64,000 bases of DNA. Source: Glandiceps talaboti (Eukaryota > Hemichordata > Enteropneusta > Spengelidae). Below, piece by piece: positions 37,191 through 48,369 of this stretch. The notes beneath the pieces are model-generated. The model made no database searches and was not told the origin of the DNA. It worked only from the letters and a program-made list of their open reading frames with translations. The position numbers were made by a program, and so were the translations under genes. The DNA lies in the NCBI RefSeq assembly GCF_964340395.1, contig NC_135550.1:8556864-8620863 (forward strand). Direction: 5' to 3'. Every line of letters begins with the position of its first letter. The stretch's first letter is position 1.

Positions 37191-37860
37191 CACCCCCAAA
37201 GGGTGTAGCCTGACAGGGGCTTCTATATTGGGCTCTGTCTATCCGTCCATCTTTCTGTTTCCACCTGTATCTCCAACATGCATGTGCCAATTTCAACCAA
37301 ACCTGGTACAAATGTCAAATGCTATAGAGGGCATATGCATGTCACTTGGTTTTACGACTCTCATGACAACAGCAAAATAGCGGTCACATTTGTCATAAAT
37401 ATTCACATTTTGCCAAATGACTCATCAAGTTTAACAGATGGACACACCATTCAAGTGCTTCCACCCATGCTATCTATGACAAGCTTTTTAATGGCACATT
37501 GACTTTTGACCTCAAACCGCCATCTTTAACGTCAAATAGCCATATTATTGTCAAAGTGTGTATGTATATCTCTGATATGCATGGACTGATTTCAACCAAT
37601 ACTTGTACAAATGGCAGATGCTAAAGTCTGCATATACACATCACTTCGTTTCACAACAACCCCCCCCCCCCACGATAACAGGAAAATGCGGCCATATTTG
37701 TCATAAATATTCACATTCTAGCCGATAACTCTTGACGCTTAACAGATTGAGACCCGATGAAGTGCCTTCGTCAGGGTTCATCAGTGATGAGCTTTCTAAT
37801 GACGCACTGACTTTTGACCTTGACCTTCATCTTCAGGGTCAAATAGCTATGTCTTCCTAA
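37191..37860. repeat. Dispersed repeat beginning CCCCCAAAGGGTGTAGCC
   Basis: It opens with CCAAAGGGTGTAGCCTGACA and GGGGCTTCTAT and contains two internal ~270-bp subrepeats (TCAACCAA..GTACAAATG, then CATAAATATTCACATT, then GACTTTTGACCT). A paralogue lies at 43378-44040. No coding capacity was recognised. Confidence 0.75.
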
Positions 37861-38352
37861 TTTGAAATCATTAAGATAATATAAATATTAATGCTAATGT
37901 GCCTGGAATTGTCAAGGATCTACACATAATAGATAAGAAATGAACAACCCTTTCAGGTGTTGTCAGTGTATCTTTTTGATTGTCTGAACTGAAAGCCAGC
38001 GACATAATGTACAAACTAAACAACTTCTTCTTGTAGTCACTACAAGAAATACTTTCATTTGGGGGTATGTCTTCCATGAAGACTTGTGGTATACTGCAAC
38101 CCTGTATTTTACTTACAAATACAAATCTGTATTTTGGTGTGTACACTACCACTGTGTTTTTGTCACAGAATATCACCCTACCATTTGATTGTTGGACACA
38201 AACTTTGATGTTAGAATACAGTTATGTATTCTACTCCCAAATATAATCTTACTGTTTGAGTGTTTGAGATAAATTTTGATCCAGGAATCCAACTCTGTAT
38301 TTGACTCGTAAATGTTATCTTACCATTTGAGTGTTAAATACAAGCTTTGATC
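37861..38352. other. End of duplication unit 1
   Basis: It contains three spaced ~80-bp repeats with TGTATTYTACTYSYAAAT and TACCATTTGA(G/T)TGTT-type sequence and no gene. It corresponds to 44041-44512 in unit 2. Confidence 0.55.
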
Positions 38353-40578
38353 AATTTTGAGACTATTCAGACCTTTTCAGACAATAATTTCCAAGCTTTA
38401 CAAGAAAGACAGCACCAACATGTAAAAAGCAACTACACAGGGTTGAAATATTTTTGAAATATACTTTGATAGCATCTTGACAGTTAGAGGGGAAGAGCTT
38501 GAAACTGGGATATGTCCACCTCATGTGGGGGATCCAAAGGGGTCTCCCTCTAGAAGTCCTGGAGGATTTTTACTCTTAAAGCCAATTTTTAGGCTATTCA
38601 GACCCTTTCAAGCAATAACTTAATCCATGCTTTACAAGACAGCACCATCAAGTATCAGAAACTATATTCTTTATAACTCACACAGGGTTGAATTATGTTC
38701 TTAAAAAGTTAAATGGCATCATTATTTACATGTAGTAAAGGTCAGCACATCTACTGGTAGTATCATTGGTTGGGGAGATTTATAGTTTAAGGCAATTTTA
38801 GACTACCTTGGCAAACATTTCACATCTTTAAAAGACTATCATCTCAAATTAGAATTGGGTGAAAATATTTAAGAAAAGTTTAATACCATTATGACTGTAA
38901 AAAGGTTGTTGGTGCATCTGAGTGTTGGTTGAATGCTTGAGTGACCTCTGGGGGTAAGGGAGTCCTTGAGCGTTTTCCCCTGGCAGATCTGCAGTTTTTT
39001 GCTTCTATTAAGGCAATGTTTAGGTTATTCATAGCCTTTGAGGTAATATTTCCAAGCTTCGAATAGCTAACGTAAATGTAAGTTTTAAATGAGTTTCCCA
39101 TGTCACATAAAAATGGCCCCGTAACATTGGTATAGTGGCATTAACATTGCATGTATAGTAAATAAAGTCATCGGTATGTTAGAGAACTTTAGGTGGTCAT
39201 ACCTAGTGTATAATAGAAACTGGAATCTGATGAGATGTGATGATTTGTAGTGTCAATAACATGTAGTGTCCAAATAGAAAGTGTATTAATCCCTTCTGAC
39301 AAGTTCATAGTGACGAGTAGGGAACATTTTAGATTAACTTCTTTTATAAACTATCTATGAAGATTACCATTACGAAACCTTCAAGTTCACTTTTGCCCCA
39401 AAGTGCAATATAAGTGAAGCACTGATTGTGAAACAGCCAAGCATTTACATGACATGTTCTGTAACTAGTGTGGTAGCTAGGTAATACATGTATATGTATA
39501 TTTATAGTTATGCTTGAACTAATAAGTAAGAATTAATGTAAGAAACAGGGAGAAAAACAAATATTTACATGTACCACATTTCAGACAACTTGCTATATGC
39601 CATCGTAGAAAAAGGATTTTTTTCTTCTATCACAATCCAAAACACAATGGTCCCCATCCACAATTTTGAAAACAGCATGACCCCCCCCCCTACTGCCAAT
39701 TTCAAAAACAGGGTGACCCCCCCCCCCTCCCAATCCACCGGTCCCCCCCAGGCCAAAGAAACTGACCGGTCCCTAATGGAGTCAATATATTGTCAAAATT
39801 CGGACACCACTCAAACTACATCCAATGGTTGGTAACATAACATTCAATCCTATAATTAATATGTCACTACCATAAGAGACAATGACATAACACTGGGACT
39901 TACAAAACACGACCAGTGTAAACAAATCAATCTACCATGCCAGCGAACACGGGAATGATGTTTTACATGTAATAACATAAACTGCGACTGATGAAGAAAC
40001 CCAACTTGTCGGTATCGAAATGCCTTACAAGTGCCATCGTCGCAAACCACGACCTGTTTTACGGCAATGTTCTTAACGAGCCTCCCACAGGTATTTCGAA
40101 ATGTAGTGGTAGAATAATAACTCTGGTTTGCGAGAATGTACAAGTACAAGAAGGGTCAACAACTATCGACCCGGGGGCATATTGCCGATTGCTTTGCTAC
40201 AAAATCTAGACCACATGATTTTGTCGTAACAAGTCGTTTTGTCTCGAACGCTAATATTGGAAAAAACCCGATAACTTCTATATTACTGACCAATCATGAC
40301 ACGTGAAACAATTTTAAAATTAAGTGAGCTAAAAACGCTTTGCAGTCACGTAGGCATGTCTAGGGTCCAGGCGCTGTATGACTGCCTAGTATACGTGTAA
40401 TTCTATAGTAAATTTTACGACTCACTCAATGAAAAAAATCGTAAACGTCCCAAAAAAAATCGTAATTTACGAAATGCTAATCCACACATCCATCAGTACT
40501 GCAGTATTTTGGGCATTGTCATGGATAGAGGCGGGCTGTTGTCCTGGGCATGCGCATTGAATATCAACAAACAACAAC

Positions 40579-42099
40579 ATGGCTTCTTCAATAATAAGCA
40601 GCAGCAGTACTTGTCAGAAAATGCTTGACATGATGCAACACCGCAGAGTTGTTACTCTGCTATGTAATAACACCCTAAGAATAGGGTGTCAGCGTAATAT
40701 AGCTGAGGACAGGTACCATCGTAGGCTGGATGAGTATGAAACCTACCTAGATAAAATCAACCAATGGGGCCTAGGATTTCTCTCCACAGCTGTCTCCACA
40801 GCTGTCTTACTAACGTGTAAGACTGAACTAACAGTCAATCATATGCAGAAAGCATTGGATATGGTAAGACAACTCCACCCTTCATTGAGTGCTCGCATTA
40901 CAAAAGTGCCACATGGTGCTGGGTTCAAGAGATATTTCCAAGATGTGCCCAATGAAGGTACTGCAGATTTACACATGGTGTCTGAGAGTGTGGATGATTG
41001 GGGAGCTGTGATTTCACGTGAGTTGGGGATACCTGTTGACTCGGCTCGTGGACCATTATGGAGGTGTAGGTTGTTACAAGGATACTGGTCTGATTTGGGC
41101 GAAGACTGTGAAACTAGAGTTTACAAGGCAGGCTTTGTCTTCACATCTCATCACTCAATTCTAGATGGTATATCTCTGTGGAAAGTGGGTCAACAAGTGG
41201 TCAAAAACCTTAACCTGATAGCCATGGGAGAAAACCATAATGTGATTAAAAGTCAGCAATTCCCTCCATCATGTAAAGAGTTAATTTCAGAGCAAAACAA
41301 GGATGCAATGAGTGTAGTTCCTTCTGCAGTCCAAGACACAGAAAAAGCAACAACACATTTTCTAGAGCGATTTCCACCTGAAACTTTGACAGACAGCTCT
41401 ATAAAAGCACAGGATCGAATCCATCCTTTTACGATTCAAAAAAATTTGACAGCGCGATTGGTACGAAAAGCAAAGGAATATGGTACTGGACTAAATGATG
41501 TTCTGACAGCTGCAGCAACATTGGCAATGATATATATGATACGCGATGGTAAAGTGACCAAGAGGGAGGTCTTACACTATACGGTAATGGTGTCTCTCAG
41601 AAGATATTTTGAAGAATTAAATACAAACAACTTGGGGAATTTCATATCCTACCTTCCTCTTAGCACATCAGTAATGCCAAAGTCTTTACGAACACAAGAT
41701 TTTTGGCAACTAGTCTGCAACATACATGAAGAAATACACAACGGTATTTTGACCAAAATACCTTTAGCGCTACAGAAGTCTTCACCTTCCATGGTGAATG
41801 GTACCGATAATGCTGATGGAGAATTCACAACAGAATGTTTAGATATAAAGCACTGCTTTGAGAGACCATCGTTTTTTATGAGTAATTTGGGAAGACAGGA
41901 AGTTTTGGAAGATCAGGTGATAGGTGTTGATTCCTGGTACATTGCCGGTGCTGGTGTACTGAATGCTTTTGCTCATGGTGTGGTCGGTTTCCATGACAAG
42001 ATTTTCTGGAGTCTTGGCTACAACACGTGTATTGTGTCTCCAAATAACGCTGAATTATACTCGCAGCTGATTCTCCATATTCTCGAAGAGAGTTGTTAA
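40579..42099 (+). CDS. Condensation-domain-type acyltransferase, intact copy 2
   Basis: This is an uninterrupted 506-residue ORF in one exon. The CASAACATGGC context at 40579 is conserved between the duplicates. The key motif is HHSILDG with His191, His192 and Asp196, inside FVFTSHHSILDGISLW. It matches the HHxxxDG catalytic motif of the chloramphenicol-acetyltransferase/condensation superfamily, which includes NRPS condensation domains, alcohol acetyltransferases and PapA-type enzymes; His192 would be the general base. N-terminal to it is the expected half-fold with LTVNHMQKALDMVRQLHPSL (substrate-channel type), and the C-terminal half ends with GFHDKIFWSLGYN. The DFGWG motif of some subfamilies is not present. 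The substrate is unknown. No carrier-protein or adenylation domain is attached. Compared with copy 1 it has a 12-base duplication giving STAVSTAV (residues ~69-76). A poly(A) signal lies 37 bases past the stop. Confidence 0.88.
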   Translation: MASSIISSSSTCQKMLDMMQHRRVVTLLCNNTLRIGCQRNIAEDRYHRRLDEYETYLDKINQWGLGFLSTAVSTAVLLTCKTELTVNHMQKALDMVRQLHPSLSARITKVPHGAGFKRYFQDVPNEGTADLHMVSESVDDWGAVISRELGIPVDSARGPLWRCRLLQGYWSDLGEDCETRVYKAGFVFTSHHSILDGISLWKVGQQVVKNLNLIAMGENHNVIKSQQFPPSCKELISEQNKDAMSVVPSAVQDTEKATTHFLERFPPETLTDSSIKAQDRIHPFTIQKNLTARLVRKAKEYGTGLNDVLTAAATLAMIYMIRDGKVTKREVLHYTVMVSLRRYFEELNTNNLGNFISYLPLSTSVMPKSLRTQDFWQLVCNIHEEIHNGILTKIPLALQKSSPSMVNGTDNADGEFTTECLDIKHCFERPSFFMSNLGRQEVLEDQVIGVDSWYIAGAGVLNAFAHGVVGFHDKIFWSLGYNTCIVSPNNAELYSQLILHILEESC

Positions 42100-42135
42100 T
42101 GTGGTACCAGAGCCGAGTTTATACATTTTCAACTC

Positions 42136-42141
42136 AATAAA
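42136..42141 (+). promoter_or_regulatory. Putative poly(A) signal of acyltransferase copy 2
   Basis: AATAAA lies 37 bases after the TAA of the intact copy. The corresponding position in copy 1 is replaced by the hairpin region, whose nearest AATAAA is about 208 bases past its stop. Confidence 0.6.
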
Positions 42142-42306
42142 CTCAGTTTGTGCCCATTTACAAGAATGATATTCCCAATACAGTGTATCTTGAGTTGCAT
42201 CAGTGTTGTACATATATTTTAGAGAACTTTACAATTGATCAAGTCCTACTTTCCCCAATTTGTAGTTTTTTGTGTACAAATAACAAATACCCCACCCCAC
42301 CCCACC

Positions 42307-42728
42307 TAGTCTAGAGTTCTAAAGTGGTACAGTGTTACATATTAAAAACTTCAATACTAATACCAATACTAAAAAATTGTGTTGCTCCCGGGTAGTGAAC
42401 AAAGCACAAATGGTGCATGTCAGTAGTAATCCATCACAAATTGACAGGCTGTCATCATCGCTCATTAATATTCATTTGATACAGAAACGTTTTTGACCTT
42501 TCTAACGTTTCTAGGACTGCACAGATATGCAAATGTCCAACCAGGACTCCACCTCGAGTCTGTTTAAACTAAAATCACGTGGGGACACAATGACGTCATT
42601 GTGTTTATATGAACACGGTTGGGAGGGGGAGCACAGACATATGTGTTTGAACAACCGTCTTTACTAGACTGGTATTAGTAATGAAGTTTTTAATATGTAA
42701 TACTGTACCAGTTTAGAACTCTAGACTA
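42307..42728. mobile_element. MITE-like element with ~65-bp terminal inverted repeats
   Basis: The left terminus, TAGTCTAGAGTTCTAAA..., and following ~60 bases are matched in reverse complement at about 42665-42728 (ends ...TTTAGAACTCTAGACTA). Both ends abut CCCCACCCCA runs, which may be the target duplication but are too simple to be decisive. It is absent from unit 1, so it inserted after the tandem duplication or was lost from the other unit. Confidence 0.75.
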
Positions 42729-42984
42729 CACCCCACCCCACCCCTGGTAGAAAGAGAAAATGAAGCTATTGCAATTGGTAGTAATGGTAGTTTCAAATGT
42801 ACTCTAGTTTATAGTTTAGTGCTATTCCGTCATCAAATCTTTCAGATCATTCTTTCAAGTTGACATCCAGACCATCTTGTCAATAATAAGTTCTTTATTG
42901 TGTGATAATGATATGTAATAAATATAGCTCAATACATGATAGATATTCTCCAGCTTCAGACAGCCATCTTCTCTCCTATTTAGG

Positions 42985-43281
42985 AATTTAGGTCTTGTTA
43001 TTTATAAACTTTATCAACTAGGCATTGGAAATTATATTTTTGAATTATGTAATGGATATCTTCCTCAACATTTGAATGATTACTTCAAAATTGTAGACCA
43101 TAGATATGAAACTAGGCTTAGGTGTTATCAAAATCTATCTATTCCTATCACACATGGCTGTGGCCAACTTTCAATCTCAGATGCTAAACTCTGGAATAGT
43201 CTTCCAATACATATGAAAAATCTGACGTCAAAATATGAATTTATTAAAGCTCTTAAAGAATATATCATTTCTGATGTGTAA
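42985..43281 (+). mobile_element. LINE reverse-transcriptase C-terminal fragment, unit 2 copy
   Basis: It is open from about 42996 (VIYKLYQLGIGNYIFELC), through NGYLPQHLNDYF and HRYETR, to AKLWNSLP and an FIKALKEY end before TAA. This is the usual C-terminal tail of CR1/L2/RTE-type reverse transcriptases (x-TR, then KLWNSLP, then FKxxLKxYL). The catalytic part is absent, consistent with a 5'-truncated LINE insertion. Confidence 0.75.
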
Positions 43282-43377
43282 ATTTTTCACTATGGTTCTT
43301 TATCTTTTCATAAATAGTTCTGTGTGTGTTATATTTATAATTCATATGTGATTAAGCCCTTAATGTTAACTTATTAT

Positions 43378-44040
43378 TAGCCCCTAAAGGGTGTAGCCCA
43401 ACAGGGGCTTCTATGTTGGGCTCCGTCCGTCCGTCCGTCCGTCCGTCCATCCTTCCGTGTCAACATGTATCTCCAATATGCATGCGCCATTTTCAACCAA
43501 ACCTGGTACAAATGTCAAATGCTATAGAGGGCATATGCAAGTCACTTGGTTTTACGACTCTCATGACAACAGTAAAATTATAACATATTTGTCATAAATA
43601 TTCACATTTTGCCGAATAACTCATCAAATTTAACATACAGATGGACACACCATTCAAGTGCTTCCACCCATGCTATCTATGACAATCTTTTTAATGGCAG
43701 ATTGACTTTTGACCTCGACCACCATCTTTAACGTGAAACAGCCATATTATTGTCAAAGTGTGTATGTATATCTCTGATACGCATGGACTGATTTCTGCTA
43801 TAGTCTGCATATACACATCACTTCGTTTCACAACCCCCACGATAACAGGAAAATACGGGCATATTTGTCTTAAATATTCACATTTTGGCTGATAACTCTT
43901 GACGCTTAACAGATAGCCACCCTATTCAAGTGCCTTCATCATGGTTATCAATGATGAGCTTTTTAATGACACACTGACGTTTGACCTTGACCTTCATCTG
44001 CATGGTCACATAGCTATGTCTTCCTATTTTGAAACCATTA
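43378..44040. repeat. Dispersed repeat beginning CCCCTAAAGGGTGTAGCC, unit 2 copy
   Basis: Paralogue of the repeat at 37191-37860. It has a (GTCC)n run at about 43422-43450 near its start. The better-preserved head shows that the repeat lies about 100 bases past the LINE stop, whereas in unit 1 it abuts the truncated coding part. Confidence 0.75.
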
Positions 44041-44512
44041 AGATAATATAAATATTAATGCTAATGTGCCTGAAATTGTCAAGGATCTACACATAATAGA
44101 TAAGAAATGAACAACCCTTTCAGATGTTGTCAGTGTATCTTTTTGATTGTCTGAACTGAAAGCCAGCGACATAATGTACAAACTAAACAACTTCTTGTTG
44201 TAGTCACTACAACAAATAATTTCATTTGTGGGCTGTCTTCCAGGGAAACTTGTGGTATACTGCAACCCTGTATTCTAGTTACAAACACAAATCTGTATTT
44301 TGGTGTGTACACTACCACAGTGTCTTTGTCACAGAATATCACCCTACCATTTGATTGTTGGACACAAACTTTGATGTTAGAATACAGTTATGTATTCTTC
44401 TCCCAAATATAATCTTACTGTTTGAGTGTTTGAGATAAATTTTGATCCCAGAATCCAACTGAGTATTTGACTCCTAAATGTTATCTTACCATTTGAGTGT
44501 TAGATACGAGCT

Positions 44513-45500
44513 TATAGCGATTTACCGTACCCAGTTTGTAAAACCACCAAAGTGTCGTGACCGTTCGCGCTATAAGACAAAACTTCCAATTGTTTTTCCT
44601 TTATACTTTGAACATTACATTCAATTCTGGCATATTCATTTGGCTCTTGTAAGCTTGAAACAGAAGCCATGTTGACGGGTTGAATCTGTAGTTATAACAA
44701 GCATTATGTGGAATACTTGGAATTTATGGCATTTGTTATTTATATTTGGAAAAGGTCATAATGCATGGTCTTTGTATTGCATAGTAGATTAAATACACAG
44801 TAGGGCACCTCGATACAAAGTTCACACTGTTATCTAATTTTAGCTAAGCATCAATCATTTCAACCAGTGGTCTTCGGATCTAGTACATTGGGCGGGCTTT
44901 CAAAAAATCAGTCAACTAATACTAAAGTTGAACAAGTCTTAACAGTCCTCGGGCTTCGCGAAAACACGGAGCGTCTCAGTCACACGTCAACGAATGGTTA
45001 TCTCTATCATGGTCGATGAGGGCGCACAGTACAAGGAGTTTGGTTATACAGCTGGTATCGGTACATACAAAATAATTCGTTTAGCTTTAATTTTAGTGAA
45101 GCGAAGTTCCGAGGACTGTGAGAGATTCTAAGGATTAATGCTTCTTTTTAAAGTCGTAGAGAGTGAGAACGTATACGTAATGACATGTATGGTACAATGA
45201 TAGTCCCGAGCACAGTTTGTCGTCCACGGCAATCAACAAGCTAAGGGGTGGACCATTTGATATCCTGGGGGGGGGGGGGCTTTGAAGATTTCGGGGAAAA
45301 AATGCCAAATGGACTTGCTTGAAAAATAAAATCCGGATATGAGTGGGTGATGGAAAAAAAAGATGGACCACTGCTGCTAGAAAAAAAATGTCTTGGCAGG
45401 GAAATGATGCACAGGTTCGAGTATACTGTTCAACCTGCTCGTACCTCTCCAACCAGGACACTTGTCAAATCATGACAAACATTTTCAAACACATGTCAGG
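44513..45500. other. Spacer between forward and inverted duplication blocks
   Basis: Contains a small inverted repeat: ACAGTCCTCGGGCTTCGC (about 44942-44960) against GCGAAGTTCCGAGGACTGT (45101-45119). That could be the termini of a ~180-bp element. A poly-G run lies at 45267-45279. No gene is recognised. Confidence 0.45.
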
Positions 45501-45504
45501 GACC

Positions 45505-46450
45505 AGACAGTTTCATTAGCCTGTGGTACATATATATATTTGTTCTTGTCTCTGTTTCTTTCATAAATTGTTTAAATATTACTTCATGTAAGGGTTCAAA
45601 CATAACTATACATAAAAGTATACATATAATACATGTATACCCAGCTACCACACTAGTTAGAGAACATGCCATGTAAGTGTTTGGCTGTTTCACAATCAGT
45701 GCTTCACTTATCTTACACTTTGAGGCAAAAGTGAACTTGAAGGTTTTGTTATCGTAATCTTCATACTATTAGATAGTTTATAAAAGAACGTAATCTAAAT
45801 TGTTCTAGTCTCTTCAGTAGGAATTTGTCAGAAGGGATGAATATACTTCCTATTTCGGACACTACATGTATTGACACCACAACTCAAATTCAAGTTTCTA
45901 TTGTACACTAGGTATGACCTCCTAAAGTGCTCTAACACATCAGTAACTTTACTATATACATGCAATATCAATGCCCCTATAGCAATGTTACAAGCCCACT
46001 TTTATAACATGGAACACTTATTTAAAAAATTATATTTACTTTAGCTTTTCAAAGCTTGGCAATATATATCTCAGAGGCTATGAATAACCTAAAAATTGCC
46101 TAAATAGAAACAAAACTGCAGATCTGCCGGGGGGGGGGGGCTTGGACTCCATCACCCCGGAGGCCACTCATTCGTTAAACCAACAATAAGATTCACCATA
46201 TATTGGTAAAAAACTTCAAAAGTTTCTAGGGGAGACCCCCTTGGACCCCCCATAAGAGGTAGACATGTCCAAGCCTCAAATCAAAGTTCTTCCCTTCACC
46301 TCTTACTGTCAAGATGCTATGAAACTTTATTTCAAAAATGTTTCAACCATGTGTAGTTGCTTTTTACAATTGTTAGAGCTGTCATGTAAAGCTTGCAAAT
46401 TATTGTCTGAAAGTGTCTGTTAATAGCCTGAAAATTGTCTTTAAGAACAA
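45505..46450 (-). repeat. Inverted partial copy of the acyltransferase unit upstream part
   Basis: In reverse complement this follows about 32585-33780 of unit 1 (for example, CTAGTGTGGTAGCT and AGTGAAGCACTGATTGTGAAACAG in the same order). It is more diverged than units 1 and 2 are from each other, so it is an older event. It contains no part of the acyltransferase gene. Confidence 0.75.
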
Positions 46451-46985
46451 AAACGTGTGAAATATGTAGTTTTCTAAATAAAATCTGTGTGTGATAGAAC
46501 AGCATCTTTTTACTCTCTGCATTACCCTGCGCGAAAACCAAACAGAAAATTGTGGCAACAAAAGTAGGTGTTCAACATTGACGTAAAAAAAATCCGGATA
46601 TCTCAAAGAAGCAAAGAGAAAAAAAAGTTGCCAGCATAGGCGAAGGAGAAAAAAAATAATAACAGTTTGTCGTCCACGGCAATCAACAAGCTAAGGGTCA
46701 ACAATGTGTCATGTGTATTTACACCACCACCCCTTGTTTGTTTGACGTAATATGAAATTCGTTGAATACTGAGAATTCATATTAATATATATAAGTGGTT
46801 TATTTACCCGATCGTATAAAATGATTACAAAGTAATGGTAACAAAAATCAAAAGAGAGAAGGGTAAATGGGGAGTCAAGAAATAGCTTACAGCTAGTCTA
46901 GCCTGATCCCCGACATTGTATATTGCGAATGAAAACAATAAGAGGATTCAGTCATTAAGATGACTGAAAACATAACTGGGAGAAA
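46451..46985. other. Intergenic spacer
   Basis: A 30-base segment, AGTTTGTCGTCCACGGCAAT..., occurs both at 45215-45246 and 46663-46697, a local direct repeat that flanks the inverted copy. No gene is seen. Confidence 0.5.
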
Positions 46986-46989
46986 AAAA

Positions 46990-46994
46990 AAATC

Positions 46995-47027
<33 letters not shown>

Positions 47028-47440
47028 CACATAAAAACATTTTTACTACATGAAAAAGTCTAATACAATAAACGAAAAGTCAATACATCTGTAAGTTTAC
47101 AATTTAATCACCTGTACTGCTCTACTAAATATTGTTTCAGAGATTTCCTAAAAATATGTTGGGAATTTTTCGATCTGATTTGAATAGGAATATCATTCCA
47201 AATTTTTGCACCTACGAATGAAATAGCAAACTGACCAGAATTTGTTCTCGCATGGTACGAGTAAAGATTTTGACGATGGCAATATCGTTTGAGATTTCTT
47301 GATTTTTTGACTGCGGTGCACGGGGCCATGAACACTTGTTTAGTAGATGTGTGACAAAGCATAGGGGCGTGTAATATTTCATAGATTGTTGTTTTACAGG
47401 TCTACAGACTAAATATAACAACCTTTTGACTATATATTCC
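46990..47440 (-). mobile_element. LINE reverse-transcriptase C-terminal fragment
   Basis: On the minus strand, the 84-codon reading from 47362 to the stop at 47108 has YSYHARTNSGQFAISF, then GAKIWNDIPIQIR, then an IFRKSLKQYL end. This is the C-terminal tail of a non-LTR reverse transcriptase, from a different lineage to the copies at 37 and 43 kb. A CATATA repeat tail (about 46996-47026) follows downstream on the minus strand, as LINE 3' tails often do. 5'-truncated. Confidence 0.75.
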
Positions 47441-47501
47441 TACCTGTAAGGAGAAAAGAGGGGGGGGGGTGTGAATGCACCAACATGAAAATAAAGACGA
47501 A

Positions 47502-47855
47502 AGACACTCTTTCCTTTTGATTACGGAAAATGAAAACTACCTACTGGAAAATCACGTTCTCCGTGTGCACAAGTAATCAAATTTTTAGTTGCGGATGTGT
47601 CTTCCAAAACAAGGGGCAATTCTTCATGAACAGATTGTTCCAATGATGGAGTCCAATGTTAAACAGAGAGATATTCTTAAAAAAATCGGACACCACTCAA
47701 ACTACATCCAATGGTTGGTAACATAACATTCAATCCTATAAGTTTCATCTATAAGATACAATTACATAACATCGGGACTTACAAAACTCGACCAGGGAAA
47801 AACAAATCAATCTACCGGCGAACACGGGAATGATGTGTTACGTGTAATAAGGGAC
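47502..47855 (+). repeat. Partial forward copy of the duplication-block flank
   Basis: Similar to 31706-31780 and 32093-32150, then to the ~34015-34190 region (CACCACTCAAACTACATCCA, GGACTTACAAAACWCGACCAG). The intervening segments are missing, so this copy is internally deleted. Confidence 0.65.
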
Positions 47856-47859
47856 CGGT

Positions 47860-48355
47860 CAGTTTCTTCGGCCTGGGGGGGGGAGCGGTGGATTTGTAGG
47901 GGGTCACCCTGTTTTTGAAATTGGCAGTAGGGGGGGTCATGCTGTTTTGAAAATTGTGGAGGGGGGGGGGGCATTGTGTTTTGATTTTGGATTTTGATGG
48001 AAGAAAAAATACTTTTCCTACAATGGCATATAGCCTTGTCTGAAATGTGGTACATGTAAATGTTTGTTCTTGTCCCTGTTTCTTACATGATATTACTTAT
48101 TAGTTCAAACATAACTATACATATACATATAAATATACATATACATATAAATATACATATACATATACATATACATGTATTACCTAGCTACCACACTAGT
48201 TACAGAACATGTGGTGTAAATGCTTGCCTGTTTCACAATCATTGTTTCACTTATATTGCACTTTGGGGCAAAAGTGAACTTGAAGGTTTCATAATGGTAA
48301 TCTTCATAGATAGTTTATAAAAGAAGTTAATCTAAATTGTTCTGCTCGTCACTAT
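47860..48355 (-). repeat. Inverted partial copy, left arm of a large palindrome
   Basis: In reverse complement this corresponds to about 33545-33995 of unit 1 and to 49065-49515 of the adjacent forward copy. With the forward copy it makes an inverted repeat with arms of ~450 bp and a ~700-bp spacer. A CATATA/AATATA run fills 48118-48176. Confidence 0.7.
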
Positions 48356-48369
48356 GACCTTGTAATTAA

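Larger units (their letters stand above)
32590..38352 (+). repeat. Tandem duplication unit 1 (acyltransferase copy 1)
   Basis: This unit begins with TTTTGAGACTATTCAGACC (about 32593) and runs through the upstream region, acyltransferase copy 1, a LINE tail and a dispersed repeat. At about 38353 the same opening sequence restarts as unit 2. Identity between units is very high over most of the length, with indels and replaced segments mainly just 3' of the acyltransferase stop codons. Confidence 0.85.
38353..44512 (+). repeat. Tandem duplication unit 2 (acyltransferase copy 2)
   Basis: This repeats the order of unit 1 at an offset of about 5.78 kb upstream of the gene and 5.99-6.19 kb downstream. 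The change in offset is accounted for by different insertions after the two stop codons and by the more complete LINE tail here. Direct head-to-tail abutment at about 38353 indicates a tandem duplication rather than two separate insertions. Confidence 0.85.
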
